A stretch of 22,891 bases of DNA from positions 1-22,891 of the forward strand of contig JAICSG010000003.1 in assembly GCA_025937035.1 (NCBI GenBank), read 5' to 3'. How positions within the stretch are numbered: position 1 is the first letter of the stretch; every line of letters begins with the position of its first letter. Both the position numbers and the translations under genes were made by a program. Below, piece by piece: positions 21,126 to 22,891 of the stretch. Below the pieces are notes generated by a model that ran no database searches, had not been told where the DNA came from, and saw nothing but the letters and a program-made list of their open reading frames with translations. Origin of the DNA: Thermoanaerobaculia bacterium. Its GTDB lineage: Bacteria; Acidobacteriota; Thermoanaerobaculia; Multivoradales; UBA5704.

Positions 21126-22891
21126 GCCGCCCGCTCCGTCACCGGCAACGTCACCACCACCTCCAGCCCCCCCTCCGGCCGGTTGCGGGCGGTGATCCCC
21201 CCGCCGTGCTCCTCGGCGATGCGGCGGGCGATGGGGAGCCCCAAGCCGGTCCCCGTGTCGTGGGTCGAGAAGTAGGGGTCGAAGATGCGCGGCAGGAGGT
21301 CCGGGGGGACGCCGGGGCCGGAGTCAAGAACGGCGATGCGGGCGAAGCCGTTGCGGCGGTCCATACGCACGGTCACCTTGCCGCCGGAGGTGCTGGTGGC
21401 GCGCAGGGCGTTCTCGATCAGATTGCGTACGGCCCGCTGCAGGAGCTTGGCGTCGAAGCGGGTGACGATCTCCCCGGACTCGGGCTCGAAGTCGACCGTG
21501 ACCCCCGGCGGCGGCGCCGCGCGGTACCCCTCCACCAGGTCGGCCATGCTCGCCACCAGGTCGGCCGGCCTGGGATCGATCCGCGGGATGGAGCTGTAGG
21601 CCGAGAACTCGGAGGCGATCGAGCGCAGCTCGTCCACCTGGGTCAGGATGTTGTTGGTGCAGCGCTCGAAGACGCGGTCGAAATGATCGGGGTCGTGCCG
21701 GTAGACCTCCATCATGTGCTCGGCGGAGAGGCGGATGGGGGTGAGCGGATTCTTGATCTCGTGGGCGATCATGCGCGCCATCTCCGCCCAGGCGAGCAGG
21801 CGCTGGCTGCGCAGGACCTCGGTGGCGTCCTCGACCACCAGGAGGGCCGAGGGCTCGCCCGCGCCGGGCAGCGGCACCCAGACGAGCGACCACTCCCGCT
21901 CCCCTCCCCCTTCGGCCGACTCCAGCCGCACCGTGGCGCGGTCCATGCCGTCCCCGGCGGAGCGCAGGAAGACGGCCACCGGCCGCAGCCGCTCCCAGCG
22001 GGCCACCGCCGCCTCCAGGTTCTCCCCCACCTCGGCGCCGAGCAGCCCGGCCGCCACCCGGTTGTGCATCAGCACCCGCCGGTCGCTGTCGAGCGAGACG
22101 ACGCCGGAGGTGATGTTCTCCACCATCCGCTCGCTGACCTGCTTCTCGCGCACCAGCCGCTCGCGGGCGTCGGCGATCTTGCGGGCCATCTCGTCCACCG
22201 CCTCGACCAGCAGGGCCAGCTCGACCTCGGTGGGCGCGAGGTCGAGCGAGGGGGCGCCGGCGGCGATCTGGCGGGTCCCCTCGACCAGCTCCATCAGGGG
22301 CCGGGTGAAGTTGCGGGCCAGGCGCCGGCCCACCGCCACGAGCAGGGTGAAGAGGGCCGCGGTCACCAGCAGCCCCTGCCGGCGGAGCTGGGCGAGCTGG
22401 CGCGCCCCCTCCTCCTGCTGGGCGAGCAGGGGGATGGAGAGGAACAGCCGCTCGTCGCCGGAGGTGCCGCCGCCAGGCACCCGCAAGGGGGCGTACATCT
22501 CCAGATAGGTGGTGTCCCCGACCCGGTTGGAGCGCGAGTCGAGCCCATAGCCCAGGAGGGCCAGGCGGCGGAAGATCTCGCCGGGGATGCGCTTGGGGAG
22601 CAGGCCCGCCGTGAACAGCTCGTGCCGGCTGGAGGCGTGGACGGCGCTCCCCCAGTAGAGGTTCACCTCGTGGCGGACGACCCCCGAGGTGTAGATCAGC
22701 AGTTGGTCGCCGAAGACCGTGTCGACGCCGAAGCCGGGGGGGATCTCCAGCAGCTTCTCCCCCAGGAGCTGCTGGGCCGAGCTCAGGGCCGCCTCGCCCG
22801 CCGCCCGCTGGTCGCGCTTGAGCCGCTCCTCCATCGACCGCACGAGCACGAAGTACAGGAGGACGAGGGGGATCAGCAGGAGGACGGTGTA
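21122..22891 (-). CDS. NtrY-like sensor histidine kinase (5' end outside window)
   Basis: At least 589 residues, open to the right edge, so the N-terminus is missing; the GTG at 22849 is internal because 14 hydrophobic codons (TVLLLIPLVLLYF) precede it in frame. Order: end of a transmembrane helix, an extracytoplasmic sensor region, a second membrane helix (LLVTAALFTLLVAVG), HAMP (RRLARNFTRPLMELVEGTR), a PAS domain (VENITSGVVSLDSDRRVLMHN), HisKA with MIAHEIKNPLTPIRLSAEHM (His codon at 21761-21763), and HATPase_c with N box NLIENALRAT, G1 DSGPGV and G2 GTGLGLPIARRI. The HEIKNPLTPI box and multi-domain order are of the NtrY class, whose partner is the sigma-54 regulator NtrX; NtrX is not among the downstream genes and could be upstream of the window. 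Confidence 0.93.
   Translation of the reverse strand, partial: YTVLLLIPLVLLYFVLVRSMEERLKRDQRAAGEAALSSAQQLLGEKLLEIPPGFGVDTVFGDQLLIYTSGVVRHEVNLYWGSAVHASSRHELFTAGLLPKRIPGEIFRRLALLGYGLDSRSNRVGDTTYLEMYAPLRVPGGGTSGDERLFLSIPLLAQQEEGARQLAQLRRQGLLVTAALFTLLVAVGRRLARNFTRPLMELVEGTRQIAAGAPSLDLAPTEVELALLVEAVDEMARKIADARERLVREKQVSERMVENITSGVVSLDSDRRVLMHNRVAAGLLGAEVGENLEAAVARWERLRPVAVFLRSAGDGMDRATVRLESAEGGGEREWSLVWVPLPGAGEPSALLVVEDATEVLRSQRLLAWAEMARMIAHEIKNPLTPIRLSAEHMMEVYRHDPDHFDRVFERCTNNILTQVDELRSIASEFSAYSSIPRIDPRPADLVASMADLVEGYRAAPPPGVTVDFEPESGEIVTRFDAKLLQRAVRNLIENALRATSTSGGKVTVRMDRRNGFARIAVLDSGPGVPPDLLPRIFDPYFSTHDTGTGLGLPIARRIAEEHGGGITARNRPEGGLEVVVTLPVTERAA

Overview
The window is high-GC DNA (about 70% by eye) with densely packed genes, short intergenic gaps and many start/stop overlaps. 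It looks like a chromosomal segment of an acidobacterium-like organism. That is inference: the DUF4953/DUF5117-type metalloprotease, the large histidine-kinase load and the basic Pro/Arg/Glu-rich tail fit Acidobacteriota (for example Thermoanaerobaculia-like genomes), but Myxococcota and other high-GC Gram-negative groups are not excluded. LspA, a lipoprotein-like signal and several secreted beta-propellers indicate a cell with an envelope and an export pathway.

Layout. 1-355: C-terminal end of a Pro/Arg/Glu/Gln-rich protein. 365-505: a palindromic repeat element, present again at 13179-13321. 547-2921 (+): a small membrane protein, a ThiE-like thiamine phosphate synthase, signal peptidase II (lspA) and an RluD-type pseudouridine synthase, all overlapping or nearly so. 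2860-3385 (-): bactofilin and tRNA-Gly(CCC). 3477-3770 (+): an unrecognised 97-aa protein. 3779-5760 (-): a phytase-like esterase-family beta-propeller translationally coupled to a glutaminyl-peptide cyclotransferase. 5827-6774 (-): a DUF3800 gene that is clearly lower in GC, placed 9 nt after a large secreted zinc metalloprotease (6784-9312, -). 9401-10999 (+): a ClC chloride/proton antiporter with a C-terminal RCK_C-like domain. 11029-11693 (+): a DUF433/DUF5615 toxin-antitoxin pair. 11865-13178 (+): a StyA-like flavoprotein monooxygenase, then repeat copy 2, then a DEAD-box RNA helicase (13360-14583, +). 14627-14733: a long imperfect hairpin built of 9-nt units, overlapping the 3' end of a cyclase-family (KynB-like) metal hydrolase (14721-15425, -). 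15426-16074: a 649-nt stretch without a convincing gene, holding a 41-nt tandem repeat and a consensus-like promoter pointing right.

16075-22891 (-) is a tightly coupled signalling operon. Read in the direction of transcription it encodes an NtrY-like kinase (5' end outside the window), a CHASE3 histidine kinase, a stand-alone Rcp1-type receiver, a receiver-kinase fusion and a PAS-PAS-kinase-receiver hybrid. Junctions are ATGA overlaps, a 2-nt gap and a 58-nt gap. None of the genes seen carries a DNA-binding or enzymatic output domain, so the output lies elsewhere or is protein-protein.

Most unusual signals: the two copies of the palindromic element keep their hairpins through compensatory base changes; the 9-nt-period hairpin; the frame-rotating 41-nt repeat; and two TTGACA-N17 promoter-like sites that point antisense into the 3' ends of a DUF3800 gene and a hybrid kinase. 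No defence island, CRISPR array, rRNA, prophage or transposase was found.
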